From assembly GCF_034541975.1 (NCBI RefSeq), contig NZ_JAVYJM010000001.1: a stretch of DNA of 64,000 bases; one strand, 5' to 3'. A program made the position numbers and the translations under genes. Below the pieces are notes generated by a model. That model searched no databases. It was not told the origin of the DNA and was given only the letters and a program-made list of their open reading frames with translations. The DNA comes from Dermacoccus abyssi. Lineage in GTDB: Bacteria > Actinomycetota > Actinomycetes > Actinomycetales > Dermatophilaceae. Positions 1 through 7,125 of this stretch are shown here, piece after piece. Each line of letters opens with the position of its first letter. Positions within the stretch are counted from its first letter, which is position 1.

Positions 1-43
1 TGTCGATGACGGCTTCGGCGAACTGGATCTCGGGACCCTCCAT
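1..43 (-). CDS. pnp: Polyribonucleotide nucleotidyltransferase, N-terminal 14 codons only
   Basis: The reverse strand opens with ATG at 43 and reads MEGPEIQFAEAVID before the window ends. This matches the usual actinobacterial PNPase N-terminus (MEGPEI.FAEA.ID). The enzyme is a phosphorolytic 3'-5' exoribonuclease. It lies directly downstream of rpsO in the same direction, the conserved rpsO-pnp order. Only the first codons are visible, so the call rests on this short match plus gene order. Confidence 0.8.
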   Translation of the reverse strand, partial: MEGPEIQFAEAVID

Positions 44-150
44 TTGGGCCCTCCTTCTTGTTTCATCTACGTCTCGGATGCGCACATCGTCGTTGTGTGC
101 GACCCGTTTCTTGCTGCCGAGCGGCCTGTCCGGGCCCCTCGAAACACCGA

Positions 151-182
151 AAGGCGGCCACTCGTAGACGAGTGACCGCCGT
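151..182 (-). terminator. Hairpin terminator or attenuator between rpsO and pnp
   Basis: On the minus strand a GGCGGTCACTCG arm pairs with CGAGTGGCCGCC across a TCTA loop and is followed by TTTC. It sits about 30 bp after the rpsO stop and about 110 bp before pnp, so it probably ends or attenuates rpsO transcription before pnp. Confidence 0.75.
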
Positions 183-211
183 CCGGCGTCAAATCATGGT
201 GATCAATGCGA

Positions 212-481
212 TCAACGGCGCAGGCCGAGGCGCTTGATCAGCGAGCGATAACGCTCGATGTCGACCGACTCGAGGTAGCGAAGCATGCGCTTGCGCTGAC
301 CGACGAGCAGGAGCAGACCACGACGCGTGTGGTGGTCGTGCGGGTGCTGACGAGCGTGCTCCGTCAGGCCCTTGATGCGCTCCGTGAGGAGGGCAACCTG
401 CACCTCGGGCGAGCCCGTGTCGCCTTCGGACGTGCCGTACTCGGCGATGATCTTCTTCTTCGTCTCAGCATTCAGGGCCAT
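212..481 (-). CDS. rpsO: 30S ribosomal protein S15
   Basis: The 89-residue product (MALNAETKKKIIAEYG...) is the normal length for S15, which binds 16S rRNA helices 20-22 and nucleates assembly of the 30S platform. The family signature GDTGSPEVQVALLTERI is at about residues 19-35, and the DHHTRRGLLLLVGQRKRML segment follows at 48-66. I start at the ATG at 481 because GAAGGAG lies 6-12 nt upstream; a longer in-frame start at 499 would add six non-family residues. It precedes pnp and is followed by a strong hairpin. Confidence 0.97.
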   Translation of the reverse strand: MALNAETKKKIIAEYGTSEGDTGSPEVQVALLTERIKGLTEHARQHPHDHHTRRGLLLLVGQRKRMLRYLESVDIERYRSLIKRLGLRR

Positions 482-597
482 GCCCAACTCCTTCAACACA
501 TCGTTGCGCGGTGCTCCCAGGCCTGTTCACTGGGGCGCTCTTGGTCCGCGGCCGATCGACGGCAGAGTTCAGATTATCAGCGGGGCCGGGTGCCGAC

Positions 598-1491
598 CTA
601 ATCAGCGCGGGAGCCCTCGGCGAAGCGCGGCGTCGCGTCGAACGCGGCACGACGCGAGGCACGGCGCAGCGCAACCATGATCGGTCGACCCGCGACGAGG
701 ATGAGGGCGACGTTCGTGATGACGCGCCCGAGGTCCCAACCCAGCGACGTGGCCAGAGTGTAGGCGACGAAGCGTGCGAGGTTGTCGCCCAGCGGCGCGC
801 CGGGCACCGGCATGATGGCCGGGTCGTCGCCGGTGGCGAACGGCCAGAAGGACATGTTGAGCACGAACCCGTAGGCGAGCGACGCGAAGGCGCCGTAGAC
901 GCACAGCAGGAGCAGTTCGAGCGGCCACCTGAGCCCGCGCCGCCACGGCAGAAGGCCGGCGCCCATGGCGACCCAGGCCGCTCCGAGCATCTGGTACGGC
1001 AACCACGGGCCGATGCCCGCAGTGAGCACGGCGGAGGCGAACATGCTCGTCGCGCCGAGCGCGAAGCCGAAGCCTGCTCCGAAGACGCGGCCGCCGAGGA
1101 CGAGAAGGAAGAACATCACCTCGATACCGCCGGTCCCCGCACCGAGGGGGCGCAGGACGGCATCCACGGCGGACAGGACGCCGAGCATCGCGACGGCCTT
1201 CGCGTCCATCCCGCCGTCCGCGATCTCGGCCAGGACCACGACGAGCATGAGCGGCAGGAGGATGGCGAAGAGCATCGGGGCGTCACGGCTGTGGCCGGCG
1301 ACGGCCGAGTGCTCCTCGACGAGGAGGGGCCACAGGTTCGCGAGCAACCCGATGAGGCTGACGACGAGGATCGTGGCGGCGCTGCGCGGCTGCAGACGGA
1401 CGGCGCTCGTTGCCTTCGAGCGGGCGGCGCGTTTCACCGGCCGGGCGGTGCCCGCGCGCCCTTCCGGGTTCGCAGAAGCCTGCGGACTCAT
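598..1491 (-). CDS. ECF transporter S component, predicted corrinoid-specific
   Basis: This 297-residue membrane protein has a basic cytosolic N-terminus of about 45 residues and then about six hydrophobic segments. Glycine/alanine-rich helices such as LGGRVFGAGFGFALGATSMF are typical of ECF substrate-binding (S) subunits. S components dip into the membrane with the substrate and deliver it to the EcfT/EcfA energising module. It is the last gene of the operon and overlaps the ATPase gene by ATGA at 1488-1491. No vitamin-specific family is obvious to me from residues alone. The substrate prediction (cobalamin or another corrinoid) comes from the B12 riboswitch upstream of the operon and from the two transcobalamin-like genes. 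Alternative: another compound whose uptake responds to B12 status. Confidence 0.85.
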   Translation of the reverse strand: MSPQASANPEGRAGTARPVKRAARSKATSAVRLQPRSAATILVVSLIGLLANLWPLLVEEHSAVAGHSRDAPMLFAILLPLMLVVVLAEIADGGMDAKAVAMLGVLSAVDAVLRPLGAGTGGIEVMFFLLVLGGRVFGAGFGFALGATSMFASAVLTAGIGPWLPYQMLGAAWVAMGAGLLPWRRGLRWPLELLLLCVYGAFASLAYGFVLNMSFWPFATGDDPAIMPVPGAPLGDNLARFVAYTLATSLGWDLGRVITNVALILVAGRPIMVALRRASRRAAFDATPRFAEGSRAD

Positions 1492-3200
1492 GACGGCACT
1501 CCGAGCACCGTCAGCGCATCGCTCAATGTGAGAGCGGGAACGGGCGCGAGCACCTTCGCCATCTGTGGGGCCAGGGCGGGCGACGCCGTGAGCACGTCGC
1601 GTGCACTGCCGGTGGCGATGAACTCTCCCCCGGCCATCTGGATGACCTCGTCGGCCACTGCAGCGGCAAACTCGACGTCGTGCGTCGCCACGAGAACGGC
1701 CCGCCCTTCGTCGGCGCGCCTGCGCAGGATCGCCCGCAGGGCCTCCTTGCCGGCGTAGTCGAGACCGCGGGTCGGTTCGTCGAGCACGAGCACCTGAGGT
1801 TCGGCCACGAGCTGGACGGCGAGGACGAGCGCGAGGCGCTGCCCTTCGGACAGGTCGCGGGGATGCATGGCCGGGTCGATGCCCGGGGCCAGGTTCGCGA
1901 GGTACGCCTGGGCAGCACCGGGCTCGCGGCCGGCGTCGGAATCGGCCTGCGCGAGTTCCTCCCCCACCGTGTCGAGGTAGAGGAGGTCCCCGGCGGTCTG
2001 CGGCACCATGCCGACGAGACCGCGGCGCTGCGCGGGGTTCAGTTTCGCGGGGTCGAGCGATTCGCCTCGTGCGGAGACCACGCCGACGCTGCCGCCGTCA
2101 CGCCGGCCACTTCCCTGAAGCGCCCACATGAGCGTCGACTTGCCGCAGCCGTTGCGGCCCATGAGCGCCGTCACCGTGCCGGCGCAAAGGTCGAGGTCCA
2201 CACCCGCGACGACGTCGAGGCCGGACAGGCGAACGCGTACGCCCCGCGCCTCGAGCACCGGCGCAGTCGAGGGCACGTCTGTCCCGCGGATGGGCGGTGC
2301 CTCGACCGCGAAGGGCGCACTCGCGGCACGCTCCACGAGCACCCGCCGCGCGTCGCGGATCGTCAGCGGCAGCGGCGACCAACCGGCGGCACGACCGAGT
2401 TCGACGACCGGCGGTGCGACGTCGGATGCCCCGAGCACCTCGCCGGGAGCGCCGGAGGTGACGACGCCGTTCGCCCCGACGTGCACGACCTGGTCGGCGA
2501 ACGGGAGCACGCGCTCGATGCGGTGTTCCGCGACGACGACGGTCGAACCGACATCCTGGACAAGGCGCGTGAGTACGGCGAGAACGTCCTCGGCGGCCGT
2601 GGGGTCGAGCGCCGAGGTCGGTTCGTCGAGGACGAGGATCTGCGGGTGCATGACGAGCACACTTCCGATGGCGACGCGCTGCTGCTGGCCGCCCGAAAGG
2701 TCGCGCAACGGAGCCTCGCGCAGCTCGGCGATACCGAGCAGATCGAGCGTCTCCTCGACCCGCCGACGCATGACCTCCGGCGCTATGCCGAGCTGTTCCA
2801 TGCCGTAGGCGAGTTCTTCCTCGACGGTGTCGGTGACGAAGCCGGCGAGGGGGTCCTGCCCGACGTACCCGACGACGGAGGCGAGTTCGCTGGGCTTGTT
2901 CTCGCAGATGTCGAGCCCGCCGATGACGACCCTGCCCTGCAGGAGTCCGCCCGTGAAGTGCGGGACGAGCCCGGTGAGCAGCCCGAGGAGCGTCGACTTG
3001 CCCGAGCCGGTGCGGCCGATGACGGCGACGAGCTCACCGCGTTCGATGCGCAGGTCGACGTCGCGCAGCGAGGGGTGTTCGGCCCCGTCGTACGTCAGCG
3101 TCGCGGCGTCCATGACGACGGCGGGTTCTCTGGTCCAGACGGTGGCAGCGTCACGCCCTCCCACGTCCCCCGCGGGAGTTGTGTCGTGTGTTTCGGTCAT
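1488..3200 (-). CDS. ECF transporter ATPase, fused EcfA-EcfA' (two ABC domains)
   Basis: The 570-residue product contains two complete ABC nucleotide-binding domains. Domain 1 has Walker A GRTGSGKST, signature LSGGQQQRVAIG and Walker B ILVLDEPTSALDP. Domain 2 (from about residue 320) has Walker A GRNGCGKST, a divergent signature LSEGQRLAL and Walker B VLVLDEPTRGLD. Together they would replace the usual separate EcfA and EcfA' and power the transporter. The start is the ATG at 3200, which overlaps the EcfT stop as ATGA; the open frame extends further upstream but reads as out-of-frame EcfT. The stop overlaps the S-component start by 4 bp, so translation of the three genes is probably coupled. 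Confidence 0.95.
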   Translation of the reverse strand: MTETHDTTPAGDVGGRDAATVWTREPAVVMDAATLTYDGAEHPSLRDVDLRIERGELVAVIGRTGSGKSTLLGLLTGLVPHFTGGLLQGRVVIGGLDICENKPSELASVVGYVGQDPLAGFVTDTVEEELAYGMEQLGIAPEVMRRRVEETLDLLGIAELREAPLRDLSGGQQQRVAIGSVLVMHPQILVLDEPTSALDPTAAEDVLAVLTRLVQDVGSTVVVAEHRIERVLPFADQVVHVGANGVVTSGAPGEVLGASDVAPPVVELGRAAGWSPLPLTIRDARRVLVERAASAPFAVEAPPIRGTDVPSTAPVLEARGVRVRLSGLDVVAGVDLDLCAGTVTALMGRNGCGKSTLMWALQGSGRRDGGSVGVVSARGESLDPAKLNPAQRRGLVGMVPQTAGDLLYLDTVGEELAQADSDAGREPGAAQAYLANLAPGIDPAMHPRDLSEGQRLALVLAVQLVAEPQVLVLDEPTRGLDYAGKEALRAILRRRADEGRAVLVATHDVEFAAAVADEVIQMAGGEFIATGSARDVLTASPALAPQMAKVLAPVPALTLSDALTVLGVPS

Positions 3201-4384
3201 GAGGTGGCTCCTCGCAGGGCCCGGGCGTCGCGTCCGGGCGCTGCGTCGTCGAGGGTGCGTTCGGGCGCGCTCGTACGCCGCGGGCGTTCCGGTTCGGGTG
3301 TGAAGAACGCCGGCAGGAGCGCGGGCACGAGCGCGAGCGGGAGCCACAGGGGTACCACGGGCATGGCGAGGGGCGAAACCGAGAGGTTGCGCGCGTCGGG
3401 CTGGTCCGCGAGAACCGCACGAACGGCCACAAGCGTCACGATGCCGCAGGCAACGACGGCCCACTCGAGCAGGCCCCACGGGTCGCGCCGGTAGCGGGTG
3501 CGACGCATCGAACGTCCCGCGAATGCCACCCCGACCACGCTCGCCACGATGCCGACGACGAGCACGGGCGCCGTCGTCCACCAGGGAACGTCGCTCACGA
3601 CTCCCTCGGCTCCGGAGCCCTGCATCGTGCCGTAGACGCCGACGCACGTGAGCAGCGCACCGCCGAGCATGAGCACGCCGATGAAGAAGCGCGTCACGAA
3701 GGGCCGCTCGGCCCGACGGCCATAACCGCGTGCCTCCATCGAGGCCGCGAGGGAGATGGAGCGGTCGAGCGTGTCGTGCAGCACGGGAAGGGCCACCTGC
3801 TTGACGCGCGTGGCGCGGCGGGCGTCGCCACGCAGCACGCGCGCCTTGCGCACCCGCTGGACGCTCTCGACGAGCTGGGGTGCCACGGACAACGCAATGA
3901 CGGTGGCCGTCCCGATGTCACGGACGGCCGGCGGGGTGGCCGCGAGCAGGCGCTTGGGGTTGGCGAGGGCGTTGGCTGCGCCGAAGCAGAACAGCATCGT
4001 GGCCAGGCGCAGGCCCTCGAGGAAGGCACCGACAAGACCGCCAAGACCGACCGGGCCGAGAGGAGTGATGCCGCGAGCCCACTCGGGAAGCTCCACGTGC
4101 GGCAGCGGAAGGACGATCGTGTCGCTCGTCTTCATGCCCACGAGGACATGCAGAACGACGCGGCTCACGACGACGAAGGCTCCGAGCGCCGCGTAGAGGC
4201 GCAGGCTACGGGCCCACGGCGCATAGGGGCGCCGAGCGACGACCGCGAGCACCACGACGGCGAGCACGAGGGCCAACAGGACGGGATTCGTCGTCGTGGC
4301 GATGGCAACGGCCATCGCCGTCGCCCACATCCACCACGCACCGGGGTGGACGACGCGACGGCGATGGCCGGAGGCCGAGGTCAT
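3197..4384 (-). CDS. ECF transporter transmembrane (T) component
   Basis: The 395-residue protein has several membrane helices at the N-terminus (WMWATAMAVAIA, PVLLALVLAVVVLAVVA) and more near the C-terminus. Between them lie two short Ala-Arg-Gly-like motifs, ARVLRGD and SMEARGYG, which in EcfT coupling helices contact the two ATPase domains. The length exceeds a minimal EcfT (about 260) because of extra C-terminal helices and an Arg/Pro-rich cytosolic tail. It overlaps the DUF4430 gene upstream and the ATPase gene downstream by 4 bp each. Its role is to hold the S component against the fused ATPase. Confidence 0.93.
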   Translation of the reverse strand: MTSASGHRRRVVHPGAWWMWATAMAVAIATTTNPVLLALVLAVVVLAVVARRPYAPWARSLRLYAALGAFVVVSRVVLHVLVGMKTSDTIVLPLPHVELPEWARGITPLGPVGLGGLVGAFLEGLRLATMLFCFGAANALANPKRLLAATPPAVRDIGTATVIALSVAPQLVESVQRVRKARVLRGDARRATRVKQVALPVLHDTLDRSISLAASMEARGYGRRAERPFVTRFFIGVLMLGGALLTCVGVYGTMQGSGAEGVVSDVPWWTTAPVLVVGIVASVVGVAFAGRSMRRTRYRRDPWGLLEWAVVACGIVTLVAVRAVLADQPDARNLSVSPLAMPVVPLWLPLALVPALLPAFFTPEPERPRRTSAPERTLDDAAPGRDARALRGATS

Positions 4385-5493
4385 CCGCGACGACGTGCCG
4401 CGTATCCGGCTCCCACGGCTGCGACGCCGAGCACACCGACACCGGCGATGATGCCGGGAAGGTTGTTGCTGCCTGAGCTCTTCTTCTCCGGCACGGCGAG
4501 ACCGGGCACACTGCCCGACGTCGAGATGCTCGGGTGAGCAGTGTTCTTCGGCTGGGGCACCTTCGTACCGGTCATCTTCGTAACGGCGGGCGTACCGCCC
4601 TTCTTCTTCACACCGACCTTGTACTTCTTGGCATCGCTCGAGTTCGCATCGAGCGTCGTCGACGAGCCGTCACTGAAGGTGATGACCTTGAGTGGCTTCC
4701 CGTCCTTGGTCACGAGGGCCGTTGCCTTGACCGTGGGAGTCGACGTGGCACCCTGGCCCGGCTTCGACCCCGAGGTGGTCGGCTGGGGGCTGCTCGTCGA
4801 ACCCGCCGTCGACGACGGCTTGCTCGGCGTCGGCTTCGGCGCAGCCGTCGTGGAGCCGGCCTTCGTCGAGGACGGCTTGGACGAGGGCTTCGAACTCGAC
4901 GGCTTCGGCTGCGACGTGGTCGGCTTCGTGCTGCTCGGCTTGGGCGAGCTGGGCCTCGGAGTCGATGTCGTGGGCTTCGTCGTGCTCGGCTTCGGCGACG
5001 TGATCGCAGCAGGCACGAGCACCGACGGCGCGGTGCCGTTGCCGAAGCGGAATCCGACGACTCCGCCCGGGGTGGCGCGCAGCGAGGCGACACCGAGGTT
5101 CGAGTAGTTCCACGAGCCGCCGCGCTTGGCGCTGAAGACCGCCCAGTAGGCGTTCGGCGGAGGCATCCGGCACGGCGAACTCGACGGGTACCCGTTGACG
5201 CCGCACAGCACGCCGTCGTGGTACTGCGTGGAACCGGTCGTCGAGAACCCGGCGGCCCGCAGCGCCTGGAGCGCCGTGCCCGGACTACCCGGCGCGCAGC
5301 CGGTGGCCGAGCCGCTCGGGAACTGGACGACGACGGTCACGCCGCTCGTCGCACTCGTGCACGCACCCGCAGCGGACGCGGGCGCTGCGGCACCCGTCGT
5401 CACCGCACCGAGGCCCGCGAGGGCCGAGGCGCCGACGAGAACCGGTGCGCCGAGGCGCGCGAGATCAGCGGCGACGCGCGTACGCAACGGCAC
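4381..5493 (-). CDS. Secreted membrane-anchored DUF4430 (transcobalamin C-terminal-like) protein
   Basis: A signal peptide (Arg start, alanine-rich core, cleavage near ASAAGA at about residue 42) precedes a DUF4430-like domain at about 45-160. That domain carries GTALQALRAAGFS, a Cys pair around VLCGVNGYPSSSPC, AYWAVFS and a terminal GGVVGFRFGNG. A Ser/Thr/Pro/Lys-rich spacer of about 100 residues follows (many KPSS and KPTTS units), then a small segment and a C-terminal membrane helix ending in ARRRG. The layout suggests a ligand-binding domain displayed across the wall on a membrane anchor. DUF4430 is the fold of the C-terminal domain of animal cobalamin carriers. The start is uncertain: GTG at 5493 has GGAGG directly against it, while an in-frame TTG at 5487 has better spacing. 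It overlaps the preceding gene by 29 bp. Confidence 0.82.
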   Translation of the reverse strand: MPLRTRVAADLARLGAPVLVGASALAGLGAVTTGAAAPASAAGACTSATSGVTVVVQFPSGSATGCAPGSPGTALQALRAAGFSTTGSTQYHDGVLCGVNGYPSSSPCRMPPPNAYWAVFSAKRGGSWNYSNLGVASLRATPGGVVGFRFGNGTAPSVLVPAAITSPKPSTTKPTTSTPRPSSPKPSSTKPTTSQPKPSSSKPSSKPSSTKAGSTTAAPKPTPSKPSSTAGSTSSPQPTTSGSKPGQGATSTPTVKATALVTKDGKPLKVITFSDGSSTTLDANSSDAKKYKVGVKKKGGTPAVTKMTGTKVPQPKNTAHPSISTSGSVPGLAVPEKKSSGSNNLPGIIAGVGVLGVAAVGAGYAARRRG

Positions 5494-6865
5494 CTCCCGC
5501 GGTGACGAGGATGACGGCGCCGAAGGCGAAGCCGAACGGCACGGTGTTGTCCGAGACCTTGTCGGTGTTCACGATCGGGCCGGTGGCGGGCGTCGTCGAC
5601 GTCGACTGCGGCACCGTGGACGTGGACGGCGCGCTCGGGCTCGTCGTCGAGGTCGGCGCTGCGGTGGCGTCCGTGCTCGTGGCGCTCGTGGTGCTCGTGG
5701 GAGCCGGCGTGGCGGAGGTAGACGTCGAGTTGCTCGACGAGGTGGTCGTCGGCTTCGGCGCGCTCGTCGTGGACGTCGAGGTGCTGGGCGACGACGTGGG
5801 CTCGGAGGAGCACGAGATGGCGGGAGTCGCGGTGGCGCCACCCTTCGTCAACGAGACGAGGGGCGCCCTCGTGAACGCGTAGAGACCCTGGGACGTGGCG
5901 CGGGTCTCGTTGCCGGCGAGCTTGCCGGAGGCACCGGCGCTCTTCATCGCCGCGAACGCGGTGCGGTCGTAGGCGATGGCGCCACGCACAGCGGCAGGGA
6001 ACGAGCAGCCGTACTGCAGCGAGGCGACGAACGACTGCGCCTTAACAGCGCGCGCGCCCTGACCGCCGAGGGTGAACGCCACCGCCGCGAGGCCCGTCGA
6101 GTTGGCGTTGGGGGTGGTCGTGCCCGTTCCGCCGGCGACGCCACCGTCGGCGTTCTGCTTCGTGGCGAGGAAGTTCACGGCCTTCGTCACGTCGGCGCCG
6201 TGACCGCCGACGGCGGCGAGCGCCTGCACGGCGAACGACGTGGCGTCGGGGTCGGAGACGCACGCCGAACCGTCGTCGGCCAAGCGGAATCCGCCGTCGT
6301 TGCAGCGCAGCGAGAGGAGGTAGTTCGTGGCCTTCGCGTCAGCGGGCGCGCCGGCCTTCCGAAGCGCGATGACGGCGAGGGACTGGGTGACGGCGTTCGA
6401 GTAGTCGCCGTAGGCCGAGACGTCGGAGAAGCGGCCGCTCGGCTTCTCGAGGCCCTGCAGCTTCGAGACGAGGTCGACGCCGCCGAACGCGCGCGGGTTC
6501 TGCCCCTGTGCCTTCGCGACGATGAGGGACTTCGCCACAGCTCCGGCGTACACGTCGGTGCCCGGCATGGCGTAGTCACCCACACCCTTGGCGAACGCTG
6601 TCGTGGCGGCACCGGCTTCGTTGCCCGCAACGCCGGCCGACGTAAGGGCCAGGATGCCGTCCGCGGAAAGGCCCGCGTCGAGGTAGGTCTGACCCGCGTA
6701 GGTGGAGCTGAGCTGGTGCCCGCCCGCCGCGAACTGCCCGGCGAGGAAGGACGCCGCGGCGTCGGTTCCCGTCGCCGGCGCTGCGGTGGCGGGGGCCGAA
6801 GCTGCGGCAACGAGAGCGACGAGGGCGGCGCTGGTGAATCCGGCGCGACGCAGGTGGGTCGTCAT
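5465..6865 (-). CDS. Secreted membrane-anchored alpha/alpha-barrel repeat protein (prenyltransferase/cobalamin-binding-like)
   Basis: The 466-residue product has a signal peptide (MTTHLRRAG..., cleavage near ATAAPA). About 300 residues of helical-pair repeats follow, with the prenyltransferase/squalene-cyclase-type signatures YLLSLRCNDGGF, DATSFAVQALAAVGG, FLATKQNADGGV and NSTGLAAVAFTLGG. A Ser/Thr/Pro-rich spacer of about 90 residues and a C-terminal helix ending in AYARRR complete it. The alpha6/alpha6 barrel is also the fold of the N-terminal domain of intrinsic factor and transcobalamin. It is the first gene after the cobalamin riboswitch and overlaps the DUF4430 gene. I therefore infer a surface corrinoid-binding subunit, not a prenyltransferase. 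The start at 6865 has GGAAGG upstream. Confidence 0.82.
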   Translation of the reverse strand: MTTHLRRAGFTSAALVALVAAASAPATAAPATGTDAAASFLAGQFAAGGHQLSSTYAGQTYLDAGLSADGILALTSAGVAGNEAGAATTAFAKGVGDYAMPGTDVYAGAVAKSLIVAKAQGQNPRAFGGVDLVSKLQGLEKPSGRFSDVSAYGDYSNAVTQSLAVIALRKAGAPADAKATNYLLSLRCNDGGFRLADDGSACVSDPDATSFAVQALAAVGGHGADVTKAVNFLATKQNADGGVAGGTGTTTPNANSTGLAAVAFTLGGQGARAVKAQSFVASLQYGCSFPAAVRGAIAYDRTAFAAMKSAGASGKLAGNETRATSQGLYAFTRAPLVSLTKGGATATPAISCSSEPTSSPSTSTSTTSAPKPTTTSSSNSTSTSATPAPTSTTSATSTDATAAPTSTTSPSAPSTSTVPQSTSTTPATGPIVNTDKVSDNTVPFGFAFGAVILVTAGGAVAYARRR

Positions 6866-6977
6866 GATGACCTTCCGGGCAGGTGCGTGGCCGGTGGGCG
6901 ACACCCTGCTCGAACGACGAGCCGGGCCCCTCCCGCTGACCTCGACGGGTGTGATGAGGCAGATGTGATCAGAAACA

Positions 6978-7090
6978 GCCGAGATGAGGCATTCCGGCTC
7001 ATCAGCGAACTGATCTACGGCTGCGGGTCAGCGCCGGAATTCGACCGGCTTCCCCTCGTTCTCGACTCTCCGGCACGAGCCGAAGATCGC
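6978..7090 (-). promoter_or_regulatory. Cobalamin (adenosylcobalamin-class) riboswitch
   Basis: Read on the minus strand, 7056-7018 gives GAGGGGAAGCCGGTCGAATT followed by CCGGCGCTGACCCGCAGCCGT. This carries the conserved core of the cobalamin riboswitch (GGGAA, GGT..AA.TCC, GC.G.CCCGC, C.GT). About 20-30 nt later GAGCCGGAATGCCTC (7000-6986) matches the conserved 3' element (AGCCAGGAGACCTGCC-like). The aptamer sits between mrdA and the alpha/alpha-barrel gene, 113 bp before its ATG, and so should repress the operon when B12 is plentiful. End points of P1 are estimated. Confidence 0.9.
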
Positions 7091-7125
7091 ATCCAGGTTA
7101 TCACCAGCCGCCGTGCGCCCTCGTC

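Noticed and set aside
1680..3494. 600-codon open frame antisense to the ECF ATPase
   Set aside because: Same codon-complement effect; both ABC domains on the minus strand are intact and explain the region.
5465..6865. Terpene cyclase or prenyltransferase enzyme
   Set aside because: Only the repeat fold is shared; the protein is exported, anchored, and lacks the DxDD-type or zinc catalytic signatures, and the operon context is B12 uptake.
4381..6865. Sortase-anchored (LPXTG) surface proteins
   Set aside because: Both C-termini have a helix and Arg-rich tail, but no LPXTG-type pentapeptide precedes them; simple membrane anchoring fits better.
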